Under the pieces are notes generated by a model. That model ran no database searches. It was not told where the DNA came from and saw nothing but the letters and a program-made list of their open reading frames with translations. Position numbers and translations under genes: made by a program. DNA of 64,000 bases from Nocardioides campestrisoli. Its GTDB lineage: Bacteria; Actinomycetota; Actinomycetes; Propionibacteriales; Nocardioidaceae. Each line of letters opens with the position of its first letter. Within the stretch, counting starts at the first letter, position 1. The stretch spans positions 186,001-250,000 of the forward strand of contig NZ_CP061768.1 of the NCBI RefSeq assembly GCF_013624435.2, in the 5' to 3' direction. Positions 1-8,859 of the stretch are shown here, in pieces.

Positions 1-2
1 CG

Positions 3-329
3 GAGTCGCGCAGGTTCGCGCTCATCTGCGCAATGGTCACCTGGGAACTCACCGGGCGCCTGGGATGGGTCCTGGAGGAACTTGAGCCCCTGCTCGGATT
101 CAAGATTGCGTCGCTGGTATCCCACCGTGAGGAGAACCGAATAGCCGACGCCGAACTAGACCTGCTAGAGGCCGAGCTAGAGTGGGAGCGGCTTAAATTG
201 CCGCGCGCTTCGGCAGCCGAGAGGGCCGCGACGAAGCGTTCCGTGAACAGCCTCTTCCCACGCTGGGGGAAGAACTGGATGTCCGGGGGGGTCAGCTTGC
301 TCGGAGACCAGTTCGCCAGCCGTAAATGA
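3..329 (+). CDS. 3' end of an unidentified gene (partial)
   Basis: The frame is open from the left edge to the TGA at 327-329, so this is probably the last 108 codons of a gene that begins outside the window. An ATG at 33 could also start a 98-residue protein. The visible part has a hydrophobic stretch (LTGRLGWVLEELEPLLGF), then a charged helical segment rich in Glu, Asp and Leu, then a basic tail (FPRWGKNW). I do not recognise a family. Codon use differs from everything downstream: ATA, CTA three times, GTA, AAA and TTG appear here, while such codons are almost absent from the rest of the window. That suggests recent acquisition or the edge of an accessory region. Confidence 0.5.
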   Translation, partial: ESRRFALICAMVTWELTGRLGWVLEELEPLLGFKIASLVSHREENRIADAELDLLEAELEWERLKLPRASAAERAATKRSVNSLFPRWGKNWMSGGVSLLGDQFASRK

Positions 330-575
330 CCACTTGCCTTGAGGGTAGACGTTATATCTGTGGGGACCGCACGGCAGGAAGCGCCCGAAGATCCCGAACG
401 TGTGCGCCGAGTTCAGTGTCGAAAGCGTGACTTTGGCCGGCTTCCTGAGGGACGAGGGCTTCGGGCAAGGGTGAGCCACCTCATTTGCAGGTCTCGGCCG
501 CCTCATAGTGATGGGGTTCGCGCCGGCATTCTGGGTGGAATGGGCTACTCGCCCGACTCTTCCGTGCCGGGCTGG
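330..575. other. No gene seen; atypical composition
   Basis: These 246 bases lie between the stop of the left-edge gene and the stop of the convergent gene at 576. Open frames on both strands lack the G/C-biased third positions seen elsewhere. Base composition is more mixed than in the rest of the window, for example the runs 'gttatatctg' and 'gctaaaacag'. It may be a remnant of lost genes. I see no hairpin, tRNA or promoter that I can support. Confidence 0.4.
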
Positions 576-1127
576 TCAGCTAAAACAGTTGTTCGGCAGC
601 ACGCCCTCGAACCACCGACGCAACGGCCAAGCCCCAACGTCGGGGGCGTCGTCCACCGACGTCAGTTCCCAGGTGACCCAGCCGGGGAGCGAGAGAGACA
701 TGACCCTGCCGGAAGCGGGGTGGACGTGGGCAGCTCCCACGCGCCCGTCAGTGAGGTGATGCACGCTTACCTCGACGGTATCCTCCACCTCGCGCGACCA
801 ACCGATGACGTCGCCGAGTCGCCAGTCCTCGCCGGTGCGGCCCCACAGGTACAGGTGACGCGGATGCAGGAGGCGGTCGGTCCAGCCGAGCCAATCTGAG
901 GGCCGCGGCGTGCTGTCGGCGTACCCGTTGGGCATCCGGACCCGTGTGCCTTCAGGGCCAGAGGTGACCACGCGGCCGTCAGCCGCCAAGCGCGACGCTC
1001 CGCGCCACCGCCAGTACTCCTCTGGCCAGTGGACGCCCGCCTCCACGCCGGCGCCGGACGCGTGCACGACGTCGTCCGAGGCGCTGAGCATCGGTCCGAT
1101 GAGTGAACCAAGGTCGGGAAGATCCAC
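576..1127 (-). CDS. Hypothetical protein, 183 aa
   Basis: I do not recognise this protein. It has normal high-GC codon use, no signal peptide and no membrane segment. It is rich in Trp and looks like a soluble beta-rich domain, with segments such as 'WPEEYWRWRGASRL', 'WLGWTDRLLHPRHLYLWG' and 'LPGWVTWELTSVDDAP'. The ATG at 1127 is 40 bases downstream of the UvrA2-like gene on the same strand, so the two could be co-transcribed. The last codons (NNCFS) run into the more AT-rich left-edge DNA, so the C-terminus may have been altered at a junction. Confidence 0.65.
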   Translation of the reverse strand: MDLPDLGSLIGPMLSASDDVVHASGAGVEAGVHWPEEYWRWRGASRLAADGRVVTSGPEGTRVRMPNGYADSTPRPSDWLGWTDRLLHPRHLYLWGRTGEDWRLGDVIGWSREVEDTVEVSVHHLTDGRVGAAHVHPASGRVMSLSLPGWVTWELTSVDDAPDVGAWPLRRWFEGVLPNNCFS

Positions 1128-1167
1128 GGTGGGCCGCCTCAGGGTAGGGGGAAGAGCTCAGATGAGA

Positions 1168-3624
1168 TCACCTCGCGAACCGCGGCGCCAGGTACTTCGC
1201 CGTGACCCCCGCCCCGGCTTCCGCCACGGCGTACGGCGTCCCCGTCGCCACCACCTGCCCCCCGGCGTCCCCACCACCCGGCCCCATATCCACCACCCAG
1301 TCCGCCGACGCGATCGTGTCCAGGTCGTGCTCGACCAGCACCACGGTGTTACCCGCGTCCACCAGCCGGTGCAGCTGCCGGACCAGCAGCGCGGTGTCGG
1401 ACGGGTGCAGGCCTGACGTCGGCTCGTCGAGCAGGTAGAGGGTGTGGCCGCGGTTCGCCCGCTGCAGCTCGGTGGCGAGCTTGATCCGCTGCGCCTCCCC
1501 GCCGCTGAGCTCGGTGGCCGGCTGCCCGAGCCGCAGGTAGCCGAGCCCCACCGACTGCAGCGCGGCGAGCCCGCGTGCGGCGGCGGGGACGTCGGCCAAG
1601 AACACAGCAGCCTCATCCACGGGCATCCCGAGCACGTCGGCGATGCTCCGGTCCCGGTAGGTCACCTCGAGCGTCTCGGGGTTGTAGCGCGCCCCGCCGC
1701 ACTCCGGGCAGGGCGCATAGGTGCTGGGCAGGAAGACCAGCTCGACGGAGACGAACCCCTCGCCCTGGCACTTCTCGCACCGCCCCTCGGCGACGTTGAA
1801 GGAGAACCGGCCGGCGCCGTACCCCCGCTCCTTGGCCAGCGGCGTCGCCGCGAAGACCTTGCGCACCGCGTCGAAGAGCCCGGTGTACGTCGCCAGGTTC
1901 GACCGCGGCGTCCGGCCGATCGGCTTCTGGTCGACCACCACCAGCCGGTCGAAGGCGTCGACCCCACGGGCCTCCCGTACGTCGACCTCCCCGGTGAAGA
2001 CCTCCTCCTCGTCGTCCCCGTCCGAGGCCAGCGCCAGCGGCGCCATCCCGAGGTGGCGGCGTACGACCTCGCCGAGCACCTGCACGGCCAGCGTCGACTT
2101 GCCCGAGCCCGACACCCCGGTGACCGCGGTCATCGCGCCGAGCGGCAGGTCGAGGGAGACGTCGCGCAGGTTGTGCCGGGAGACGCCGACCAGGTGCAGC
2201 CAGCCCGAGGGCTCCCGCGGCTCCCTCTCCAGCCGAGGCGCCCGCCCGAAGAGGTGCTCCGAGGTGGCCGACTCCGCCACCGACTCGAGCCCGGCGACCG
2301 GTCCGGAGTAGAGCACCTGACCGCCCTTCTCCCCGGCGCCCGGGCCGATGTCGACGACCCAGTCGGCACGGCGTACGACGTCCATGTCGTGCTCCACCAC
2401 GAACAGCGTGTTGCCCGCGGCCTTGAGGTCATCGAGCAGCGCGAGCAGCGGCTCGGCGTCGGCTGGGTGCAGCCCCGCGGACGGCTCATCGAGCACGTAG
2501 ACGACCCCGAAGAGCCCCGAGCGCAGCTGGGTGGCGATCCGCAGCCGCTGCCCCTCGCCCGGCGACAGCGTGGTCGAGCTGCGGCCCAGCGCCAGGTAGC
2601 CCAGCCCCAGCCCGAGCAGCACCTCGATCCGGGCGACCAGGTCGCCGCCCAGCCGGGTGGCGGCGTCGTCCTCGTGCCCGGCGGCCGCAGGGCGCAGCCG
2701 CTCCACCAGCTCGGTGAGCGGCAGCGCGTTCGCCTCCGCGATCGACATCCCGGCGAACGTCACCCGCAGCGCGTCGGGCCGGATCCCGCTGCCCGCGCAG
2801 TCGTGGCACGGCGTGCTGCGGACGAACCGCTGCATGTCGGCGCGCATCTTCTCGCTGCCCGACCCGGTGAGCACCTGGCGCACGTGCCGCCGGGCGCTGC
2901 GGAAGGTGCCCATGTAGTCGCGGCCCCCGCCGCCGTCCTTGTCCTGCGGGCGGATCAGCACCCGCGGCTGCTCGTCGGTGAAGAGCAGCCACTCCTGGTC
3001 ACGACGACTCAGCTCGCGCCACGGCTTGTCGACGTCGATGCCGAGGTTCTTCACGATCCGCCGCAGGTTGTGCGCCTGCCAGGCGCCGGGCCACGCGGCG
3101 ATCGCGCCCTCGCGGATGCTCAGCGAGTCATCCGGGACGAGCAGCTCCTCGGCGACGTCGTGCACCACCCCGAGGCCGGAGCAGGTCGGGCACGCCCCGG
3201 CCGCGGTGTTGGGGGAGAACGCCTCGGCGGCCAGGTGCTCCGCGTCGTCGGGGTAGTCGCCGGCGCGGGAGTAGAGGATGCGCAGCAGGTTGGACAGCGT
3301 GGTGATGGTGCCGACCGTGGACCGCGAGCTCGCCGCGCCGCGCCGCTGCTGGAGCGCCACCGCCGGCGGCAGCCCGGTGATCTCCTCCACGTGCGGGACG
3401 CCGACCTGCTGGAGCAGGCGTCTGGCATACGGCGCGACCGACTCGAAGTAGCGGCGCTGCGCCTCGGCGTACAAGGTGCCGAAGGCGAGCGACGACTTGC
3501 CGGACCCGGAGACGCCGGTGAAGGCGACGATCGCGTCGCGGGGCAGGTCGACGTCGACGTCGCGGAGGTTGTGCTCACGGGCGCCGCGGACGCGCACGCA
3601 GCCGTCAGGTTCAGGAGTAGCCAT
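1168..3624 (-). CDS. UvrA2-like ABC ATPase (excinuclease subunit A paralogue)
   Basis: This 818-residue protein has two ABC ATPase cassettes arranged as in UvrA. Walker A motifs lie at residues 37-45 (GVSGSGKSS) and about 500-508 (GVSGSGKST). Signatures are LSPGEGQRLRIA (about 353) and LSGGEAQRIKLA (about 705), each followed by LDEPSAGLHP or LDEPTSGLHP. The UvrA zinc module is present (CEKCQGEG near 616, CPECGG near 645). After the first cassette the chain goes straight to the signature domain, and the UvrB-binding domain of true UvrA (about 940 residues) seems to be missing. That fits UvrA2/DrrC-type proteins, linked in other bacteria to tolerance of DNA-binding drugs rather than UvrABC repair. 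The ATG at 3624 was chosen over an upstream ATG because GGGAG stands correctly before it. It follows the epimerase gene by 63 bases. Confidence 0.88.
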   Translation of the reverse strand: MATPEPDGCVRVRGAREHNLRDVDVDLPRDAIVAFTGVSGSGKSSLAFGTLYAEAQRRYFESVAPYARRLLQQVGVPHVEEITGLPPAVALQQRRGAASSRSTVGTITTLSNLLRILYSRAGDYPDDAEHLAAEAFSPNTAAGACPTCSGLGVVHDVAEELLVPDDSLSIREGAIAAWPGAWQAHNLRRIVKNLGIDVDKPWRELSRRDQEWLLFTDEQPRVLIRPQDKDGGGGRDYMGTFRSARRHVRQVLTGSGSEKMRADMQRFVRSTPCHDCAGSGIRPDALRVTFAGMSIAEANALPLTELVERLRPAAAGHEDDAATRLGGDLVARIEVLLGLGLGYLALGRSSTTLSPGEGQRLRIATQLRSGLFGVVYVLDEPSAGLHPADAEPLLALLDDLKAAGNTLFVVEHDMDVVRRADWVVDIGPGAGEKGGQVLYSGPVAGLESVAESATSEHLFGRAPRLEREPREPSGWLHLVGVSRHNLRDVSLDLPLGAMTAVTGVSGSGKSTLAVQVLGEVVRRHLGMAPLALASDGDDEEEVFTGEVDVREARGVDAFDRLVVVDQKPIGRTPRSNLATYTGLFDAVRKVFAATPLAKERGYGAGRFSFNVAEGRCEKCQGEGFVSVELVFLPSTYAPCPECGGARYNPETLEVTYRDRSIADVLGMPVDEAAVFLADVPAAARGLAALQSVGLGYLRLGQPATELSGGEAQRIKLATELQRANRGHTLYLLDEPTSGLHPSDTALLVRQLHRLVDAGNTVVLVEHDLDTIASADWVVDMGPGGGDAGGQVVATGTPYAVAEAGAGVTAKYLAPRFAR

Positions 3625-3687
3625 CGCGCACTCCCTACCCGAGCGCGGCGGCCCGCACACGGTGAGCCTCCTCCCAGCGGCGCCCGA

Positions 3688-4704
3688 TCAGCGCGCGGCA
3701 GCGGCCAGCGCCGCCTCCACCTCCGGGGTCAGCCCCAGCGGCGGCCGGTCGGCCCGCGACGGGAGCCCGCCCTCGGTCCGCAGCCAGCGCCAGGTGTCGG
3801 CGACGGTCTCCTCGACCGGCCGGCAGGTGAGCCCGGCGGCGTACGCCGCGGCGACGTCGCCGTCGTGCAGCCCGGCCAGCTCCCCGGTGGGCGGCACCCA
3901 GATCGGCAGGTCGGCCCACCCGGTCGCCCCCGCCTTCGCGACGGCCTCGGGGGAGAGCCACGCCAGGTCGGCGACCGTCCGGTCCGGTCCGTCCGCGCCG
4001 ATCGCCGTGCGGCAGGCCTCGAGCAGGCTGCCCATGGTGGCGTGACCGGGCCGGCTCACCGTGTTGAACGCCCCGGTCACCCCGCGGTCGGCGGCGTCGA
4101 GCATCCACCGCCCCAGGTCGCGCGCGTCGACGTACTGGAGGGGGCGCTCGGCCGGACCCGGCGCGGGCACCCGCCCGCCGCGCGCGATCCGGTCCAGCCA
4201 CCAGGGCAGCCGGCCCACGTCCTCGTACGGGCCGAGGATGAGGCCGGCGCGGGCCAGCAGGCACCGGTCGCCGAAGCCGTCGAGCACCGCGAGCTCACCG
4301 CCCCGCTTGGCGGCCGCGTAGTCGGACTGGTCGGTGCTCGCCGGGTCGCTGTCGACCACCGGGGCGCTCTCGTCGAGGCCGACCGGGAGCGGCCACCGGT
4401 AGACCGAGCGGCTGGAGACGTAGCCGTAGTGGTCCACCCGACCCCTCAGCACCCGGACGGCGTCGCGGACTACCGCGGGCTCCGCGGACCAGGTGTCCAC
4501 GACGGCGTCCCACTCGGCGTCGGCCTCGTCGAAGGCGGCGCCGAGCGAGCCGGGGACCCGGCGGTCGGCCTGGAGCGTCCGGGCCCCCTCGGGTGGCGCA
4601 GCGGTCCCGCGGTTGACCACGGTCACCTCGTCGCCGCGACGAAGCGCCTCCTCGACGAGAGCGCGTCCGACGAACCTCGTCCCACCCAGCACCAGGACCC
4701 TCAT
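3688..4704 (-). CDS. NAD-dependent epimerase/dehydratase family protein
   Basis: This 338-residue extended SDR protein starts with a Rossmann nucleotide-binding turn (GGTRFVG, residues 7-13). It has a catalytic-type Ser around 97-100 and the pair Tyr129-x3-Lys133 (YAAAK). The C-terminal half holds the substrate-binding part (PLQYVDARDLGRWMLDAAD), which suggests a nucleotide sugar or similar carbonyl substrate. The exact substrate cannot be read from the sequence. A -10-like CAAGAT lies exactly 6 bases before the ATG, so the mRNA is probably leaderless. The UvrA2-like gene follows on the same strand and may be co-transcribed. Confidence 0.82.
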   Translation of the reverse strand: MRVLVLGGTRFVGRALVEEALRRGDEVTVVNRGTAAPPEGARTLQADRRVPGSLGAAFDEADAEWDAVVDTWSAEPAVVRDAVRVLRGRVDHYGYVSSRSVYRWPLPVGLDESAPVVDSDPASTDQSDYAAAKRGGELAVLDGFGDRCLLARAGLILGPYEDVGRLPWWLDRIARGGRVPAPGPAERPLQYVDARDLGRWMLDAADRGVTGAFNTVSRPGHATMGSLLEACRTAIGADGPDRTVADLAWLSPEAVAKAGATGWADLPIWVPPTGELAGLHDGDVAAAYAAGLTCRPVEETVADTWRWLRTEGGLPSRADRPPLGLTPEVEAALAAAAR

Positions 4705-4761
4705 GTTCCGATCTTGGAGCAGGCCGGGGCCGGGCGCCAGAGGGATTCGCCCGCGGTCGTC

Positions 4762-4968
4762 CTACTCCTCGGTGGCGTCCTTGGTGCCCATCGGGATCGC
4801 GCCGAACGCCACGCCCAGGGCCACGCCGACGCCGAGGTACGCCCAGCTGTCGATCAGCAGGGAGAGCACGACCCCGGCCATCAGGCCGAACACCATCCCC
4901 ATCGCCATCCGTTTGCTCCGGGCGTCGTCCTGCGGGCTGTCGGGCGGCTGGCTCTGCTCGTCACTCAT
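4762..4968 (-). CDS. Small membrane protein, 68 aa
   Basis: This short frame has a polar N-terminus rich in Gln, Pro and Asp, then two hydrophobic stretches (about residues 21-40 and 42-60), then a charged end (GTKDATEE). The pattern predicts a two-helix inner-membrane protein with glycine-rich helices. Codon use is typical of the host and the start is the ATG at 4968. It lies 57 bases upstream of the epimerase start on the same strand. Actinobacteria encode many such small membrane proteins of unknown role, and I cannot assign a function. Confidence 0.65.
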   Translation of the reverse strand: MSDEQSQPPDSPQDDARSKRMAMGMVFGLMAGVVLSLLIDSWAYLGVGVALGVAFGAIPMGTKDATEE

Positions 4969-5039
4969 GGCCGCGACGGTGGCACGGGTCACTTCCGCAG
5001 GCAAGGTTCTGGTCGGGATGCGCAGCAGGGCAGGCGCGG

Positions 5040-5585
5040 CTACGCCGGGGCGTCGAGCATGCCGTGCAGCGTCGTGGTCGTCCGCCAGTTGCGCAGCGTG
5101 AGCGAGCCGTAGACCGGCTTGCCGATGATCCGGGTCAGCCAGCTGCGCGAGGCGAGCGCGATCACCCGGCGGTGGTAGAACGCCAGGTCGCCGCAGACCA
5201 CCTCGTCGACCTCGGGGTTGGCCACCAGGTGCGGCTCCACCTCGTCGCGGGTGGCGCCCAGGTAGAACCCCACGTCGTACCGGTAGGTCTCCGGGTCGTC
5301 GCCGAAGCCGGGCGGCGCCTGCGCGACCACCCGGCGGTAGGCGTCCTCGTCGAGCACCAGCACCCGGACCAGTGCGGAGTCGAGGGCGAACGCCGTCGGC
5401 AGGCTCTGCTCGATGTGCGCGGCCACCTGGGCCGCGGACCGGTCGGACTCCAGCAGCACGTTGCCGGACTGGATGTAGCTGCGCACGGCACCGAAGTGCT
5501 CGCCCAGGTGGTCGCGCAACGCCGGCATCGCCACCTTGTTGCGACCGCCGACGTTGATCCCGCGCAGGAGGACGACGTACTGCAT
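5040..5585 (-). CDS. DUF1697 domain protein
   Basis: This 181-residue protein begins with the hallmark DUF1697 sequence (YVVLLRGINVGGRNKVAMP). It continues with the conserved pattern 'YIQSGNVLLES' and ends with the expected 'GSLTLRNWRTTTTLHGML'. The family is widespread and soluble, and its biochemical role is not established. The ATG at 5585 is preceded at exactly 6 bases by a -10-like CAGACT, which points to a leaderless transcript. It is transcribed divergently from the sulfite-oxidase-like gene; the intervening 111 bases carry that gene's promoter. Confidence 0.85.
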   Translation of the reverse strand: MQYVVLLRGINVGGRNKVAMPALRDHLGEHFGAVRSYIQSGNVLLESDRSAAQVAAHIEQSLPTAFALDSALVRVLVLDEDAYRRVVAQAPPGFGDDPETYRYDVGFYLGATRDEVEPHLVANPEVDEVVCGDLAFYHRRVIALASRSWLTRIIGKPVYGSLTLRNWRTTTTLHGMLDAPA

Positions 5586-5631
5586 GGGGCGAGTCTGCCG
5601 CTCGGCGACGGGACTGGGAAGGCGGACGCCC

Positions 5632-5676
5632 TTGCCAAGACATCGATTGTCTCTATTCTGTACTGAGTTACAGTAC
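5632..5676 (+). promoter_or_regulatory. Promoter with palindromic operator for the sulfite-oxidase-like gene
   Basis: A sigma70-like pair, TTGCCA (5632-5637) and TATTCT (5654-5659) with a 16-base spacer, is followed at once by a perfect inverted repeat, GTACTG-AGTTA-CAGTAC (5660-5676). The repeat covers the expected start of transcription, so a dimeric repressor bound here would block initiation. It sits in an AT-rich island unlike its surroundings. The cognate regulator is not evident nearby. Confidence 0.5.
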
Positions 5677-5696
5677 TTCAGGACGGGAGCAGGCAC

Positions 5697-6938
5697 ATGG
5701 AACGTGGCTTGATGCGTGAGGGTGAGTACGACGCCGAGCGCGCGGAGCGCACGGGACTGAGCCGCCGCCGTCTCCTGAGCTGGGCGGCGGTGGCTTCGGG
5801 GGGAGCGGCCGCCGCCCAGGTCGCCGGGGTGTTCGGCCCGTCGCCGGGCTGGGCGCACCCGGCGACCCCCACGGCGTCCCTGGCGCCGACACCCTCGCCC
5901 GTGCCCGGCATCGTCAAGCCGCTGCCGGCGACGCTGCTCACCCCGCGCGGCACCAACGCCGAGATGCGCTGGGAGTCGATGCGCGGCCAGGGCTACCTGA
6001 CGCCGGCCGACCGGTTCTTCGTCCGCAACCACACCACCACCCCGGCCATCGACGTGGCCACCTGGCGGCTGCGGATCCACGGCACCGGCGTACGCCGCGA
6101 GGTCTCGCTCTCCTACGACGACCTGCTCCGGCTGCCCCGGGTCACCGCGACCCGGGCGGTCGAGTGCGCCGGCAACGCCCGCAACCTCTTCGGCAGCCAG
6201 CAGGGCACGCCCGCCGCCGGCACCACCTGGGGCCTGGGCGCGATCGGGGTGGCGACCTGGACGGGCGTCCGGCTCTCCGACGTGCTCGACCGGGCCGGGG
6301 TGACCCGCGCAGCCCTCGACGTGATGCCGGTCGGCCTGGACTCGATGGCGGTCCGCCGCCCGATCCCGGTGGAGAAGGCGCTGGCCGCCGACACCCTGCT
6401 GGTGATCGGGATGAACGGCCGCACCCTGCCGCCCGACCACGGCTACCCGGTGCGGCTGCTGGTGCCCGGCTGGGTCGGCGTCTCGCACGTCAAGTGGGTC
6501 GGCGAGATCGAGGTCTCCACCACGCCGCTGCTCTCCCAGTGGAACACCACCAGCTATCGCCTCTTCGGCCCCGACTACCCCGACACCCCGCTGGTCACCA
6601 CGCAGGTGGTCAAGAGCGCGCTCGAGCTGCCGTTCCCCGCCACCCTGGGCCGCGGCGTCCAGCTGCTCACCGGGCGCTCCTGGTCGGGCCTGGGGCGGAT
6701 CGCCCGGGTCGACGTCTCGGTCGACGACGGGCCCTGGCGCCCCGCGCACCTGTCGTGGCGCAACGACGAGAAGGCGTGGCGGCAGTGGTCGTTCCTGTGG
6801 CACGCCAAGCCGGGCGAGCACCGGATCCGGGTCCGCGCCCGCGACGACCGGGGCAACGTGCAGCCCGACGCGGTGCCGTTCAACGAGCAGGGCTACCTGT
6901 TCGGCGCGGTCGCCCAGCACCCGGTGACCGTCTTGTGA
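5697..6938 (+). CDS. Tat-exported molybdopterin oxidoreductase, sulfite oxidase family
   Basis: This 413-residue protein has a twin-arginine signal (SRRRLLSW then an Ala-rich core) and a Pro/Thr-rich spacer, followed by the sulfite oxidase-type molybdopterin domain. Cys157 in VECAGN is the expected molybdenum ligand. The flanking motifs (FFVRNH, DHGYPVRLLVPGWVG, VKWVGEIEV) are the usual MPT-binding and core signatures. The C-terminal part is the Mo-co dimerisation domain. No heme domain is present, so electrons must pass to a separate carrier outside the membrane. Oxidation of sulfite is the family role, but related proteins repair methionine sulfoxide or have unknown substrates. GGGAG before the ATG at 5697 fixes the start. 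Confidence 0.88.
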   Translation: MERGLMREGEYDAERAERTGLSRRRLLSWAAVASGGAAAAQVAGVFGPSPGWAHPATPTASLAPTPSPVPGIVKPLPATLLTPRGTNAEMRWESMRGQGYLTPADRFFVRNHTTTPAIDVATWRLRIHGTGVRREVSLSYDDLLRLPRVTATRAVECAGNARNLFGSQQGTPAAGTTWGLGAIGVATWTGVRLSDVLDRAGVTRAALDVMPVGLDSMAVRRPIPVEKALAADTLLVIGMNGRTLPPDHGYPVRLLVPGWVGVSHVKWVGEIEVSTTPLLSQWNTTSYRLFGPDYPDTPLVTTQVVKSALELPFPATLGRGVQLLTGRSWSGLGRIARVDVSVDDGPWRPAHLSWRNDEKAWRQWSFLWHAKPGEHRIRVRARDDRGNVQPDAVPFNEQGYLFGAVAQHPVTVL

Positions 6939-6956
6939 GTGACGCTGCCTTGTGAG

Positions 6957-8771
6957 TCACCGGGCCCCGTCGGGCGGCAGCGTGCGCAACAGGTAGGTCT
7001 CGGCCGCGCCGGCCTGCTGGGCGACGTCCCACAGGATCGAGGAGACCCCGCCGGGCGGCCGCCTGCCCTGTCCGTCGTACGACGGGATCTCCGCCGCCGT
7101 CGGCACCAGCGACCGGATCGCCGGCTCCATCGCGTCCGGCGCCAGCTGCCGGGCGTCGACCAGGGTGGTCAGGTCGCGCAGGCTGGTGCGCAGCCGGTCG
7201 AGCTCGTCGAGCTGCCGGTCGTCGAGCTGGTCGTGGTCGGGCACCAGCTCGTCCTGCTGCTGGGCGGCCTCGCGGCGCAGCGCCAGCTGGTCGGGCAACG
7301 AGGTGCCCGACCCGAGCGAGGAGGCGCGCAGCACCGCGGCGGTCGCGCCGGTCGCCGACTCGATCCGGCGGCGCAGCGGGGGAGCGCGGAACGCGGGGAC
7401 GACGGCGAAGCCCAGCACCACGCTGACCACCACCGCGGCCGCGGTGAGCCCGACGTACTGCGCCAGCAGCTCGACCGGGTCGAGGTCGCGGCTCACCGCG
7501 TTGAAGCCGACGCTGACCATCACCATGAAGCCCGAGCCCACCGCCGGGCGGGTGCTGATGAACCACAGGCCCAGGCACAGGCAGACGCCGGCGATCGGGG
7601 CCAGCAGACCCGACGGCGCCACCAGCAGGATGACCGCGACCGCCAGCGAGCCGACGCTGACCCCGACCACCTTGTTGCGCGCCTTGGTCAGGGTGTCGCG
7701 CCAGCTCGACTGGAGGATGCTGAAGGTGGCGAGCAGGACGGTGGAGACCAGCGGGTCGCCCGAGGAGAGCGGGGCGGTGATCAGCAGCATCACCAGCAGC
7801 CCCAGCGCGGTGCGCAGCGCGTGCCGCACCTGCACCGAGCGCAGCCGGGCCGAGGGGTGCAGGACGGCGTCGGCGATCTTCCGCCGGGCGTCGTGGTCGA
7901 GCCTGACCGGTGTGGTGTCACGGGTCTCGACCGCCTGCTCGACGGCGTCCAGGGCGTTGGTGGCCTGCGGCACCGGGTCGTCGACGAGCCCGGCGGGCGC
8001 CGGCGGTGGCTCGGTGCCCGGGCGCGCCCGGACCCGCGTGGCCAGCCACTCGGCCCGCGCCCGCAGCGCGGCCAGCTCGGTGGCGTCGGCGGACTCGGAG
8101 AGCTCGGCCGCGCGCATCGCGAGCCGGTAGCGCGAGGCTCCCTCGAGCACGTCGGCGAGCCAGCGCGGTCGTCCGTCACCGAGCCAGGTGTCGAAGGCCT
8201 GCGTGGTCGCGCTCGCCGGGGAGTCGGCGACCAGCACGGCGGCCACCTGCTGCCGGGTCGGGCCCGAGGGGTCCGTGGCGCCGAGCAGCAGCCGCAGGGC
8301 GAGGGCGACCAGGACGCCCGCCACGGCCGCGACGACCAGCTGCACGTGGTCGGCGGTGCCGTTGATGGCGTAGCCGTAGCCGAACATCGTGGTCATCCCC
8401 AGCCCCAGCCCGGCGTTGGTCAGCCGACCGCCGCCGAGCGGGAGCAACGCGGCGACGAACCCGAGCAGCACCACCAGCGCGATCGCCGCGGGCCGGGAGA
8501 CCTCGGCCACCGACCGGGGGACGACCGCGGCGAAGACCAGCAGCGGCGCCAGCACGGCGGCCAGGCGCAGGTCGCTGCGCAGCGGGCCGCCGATAAACGC
8601 GATCAGGGAGAAGAGCCCGGTCAGGCCGCCGACGATGCCCGCGGCGCCCGCGCCCCAGCTGTCGGCCAGCACCACCGCCGGCACGACGACCACCAGCATC
8701 AGCACCAGCACGACCGGGCTGCCTCCCGGGCGCTTCCGGTCCTGCTCCCGATCCGAGTCGTCCGGCGTCAT
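6957..8771 (-). CDS. FUSC-family membrane protein (putative aromatic acid exporter type)
   Basis: This 604-residue protein has two blocks of several membrane helices (about residues 18-180 and 335-470), each followed by a long cytoplasmic helical region. That is the duplicated layout of FUSC/YccS and aromatic-acid-efflux proteins. The second block contains the usual 'HALRTALGL...' entry and 'KARNKVVGVSVGSLAV', which resembles the conserved R-x-x-G-T/S motif of the family. An excellent ribosome site (AGGAGGT) precedes the ATG. The gene converges with the sulfite-oxidase-like gene, 18 bases between stops. The transported substrate cannot be predicted. Confidence 0.8.
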   Translation of the reverse strand: MTPDDSDREQDRKRPGGSPVVLVLMLVVVVPAVVLADSWGAGAAGIVGGLTGLFSLIAFIGGPLRSDLRLAAVLAPLLVFAAVVPRSVAEVSRPAAIALVVLLGFVAALLPLGGGRLTNAGLGLGMTTMFGYGYAINGTADHVQLVVAAVAGVLVALALRLLLGATDPSGPTRQQVAAVLVADSPASATTQAFDTWLGDGRPRWLADVLEGASRYRLAMRAAELSESADATELAALRARAEWLATRVRARPGTEPPPAPAGLVDDPVPQATNALDAVEQAVETRDTTPVRLDHDARRKIADAVLHPSARLRSVQVRHALRTALGLLVMLLITAPLSSGDPLVSTVLLATFSILQSSWRDTLTKARNKVVGVSVGSLAVAVILLVAPSGLLAPIAGVCLCLGLWFISTRPAVGSGFMVMVSVGFNAVSRDLDPVELLAQYVGLTAAAVVVSVVLGFAVVPAFRAPPLRRRIESATGATAAVLRASSLGSGTSLPDQLALRREAAQQQDELVPDHDQLDDRQLDELDRLRTSLRDLTTLVDARQLAPDAMEPAIRSLVPTAAEIPSYDGQGRRPPGGVSSILWDVAQQAGAAETYLLRTLPPDGAR

Positions 8772-8859
8772 CTGGACCTCCTGCCGCCCCGGGCCCGTCC
8801 CGGAACGTGCCCGTCGCTCGACGCTAGGCGCGACGCGCGGCTCGCACCAGGGACCTCGG

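Noticed and set aside
339..899. Plus-strand frames at the left edge
   Set aside because: No codon bias, no family, and they overlap the better supported minus-strand gene at 576-1127.
1444..5112. Open frame of more than 1,200 codons on the plus strand opposite the UvrA2-like and epimerase genes
   Set aside because: It is a shadow of GC-rich minus-strand genes: composition is Arg/Gly/Ala/Pro/His with no domain, while the minus strand has clear motifs.
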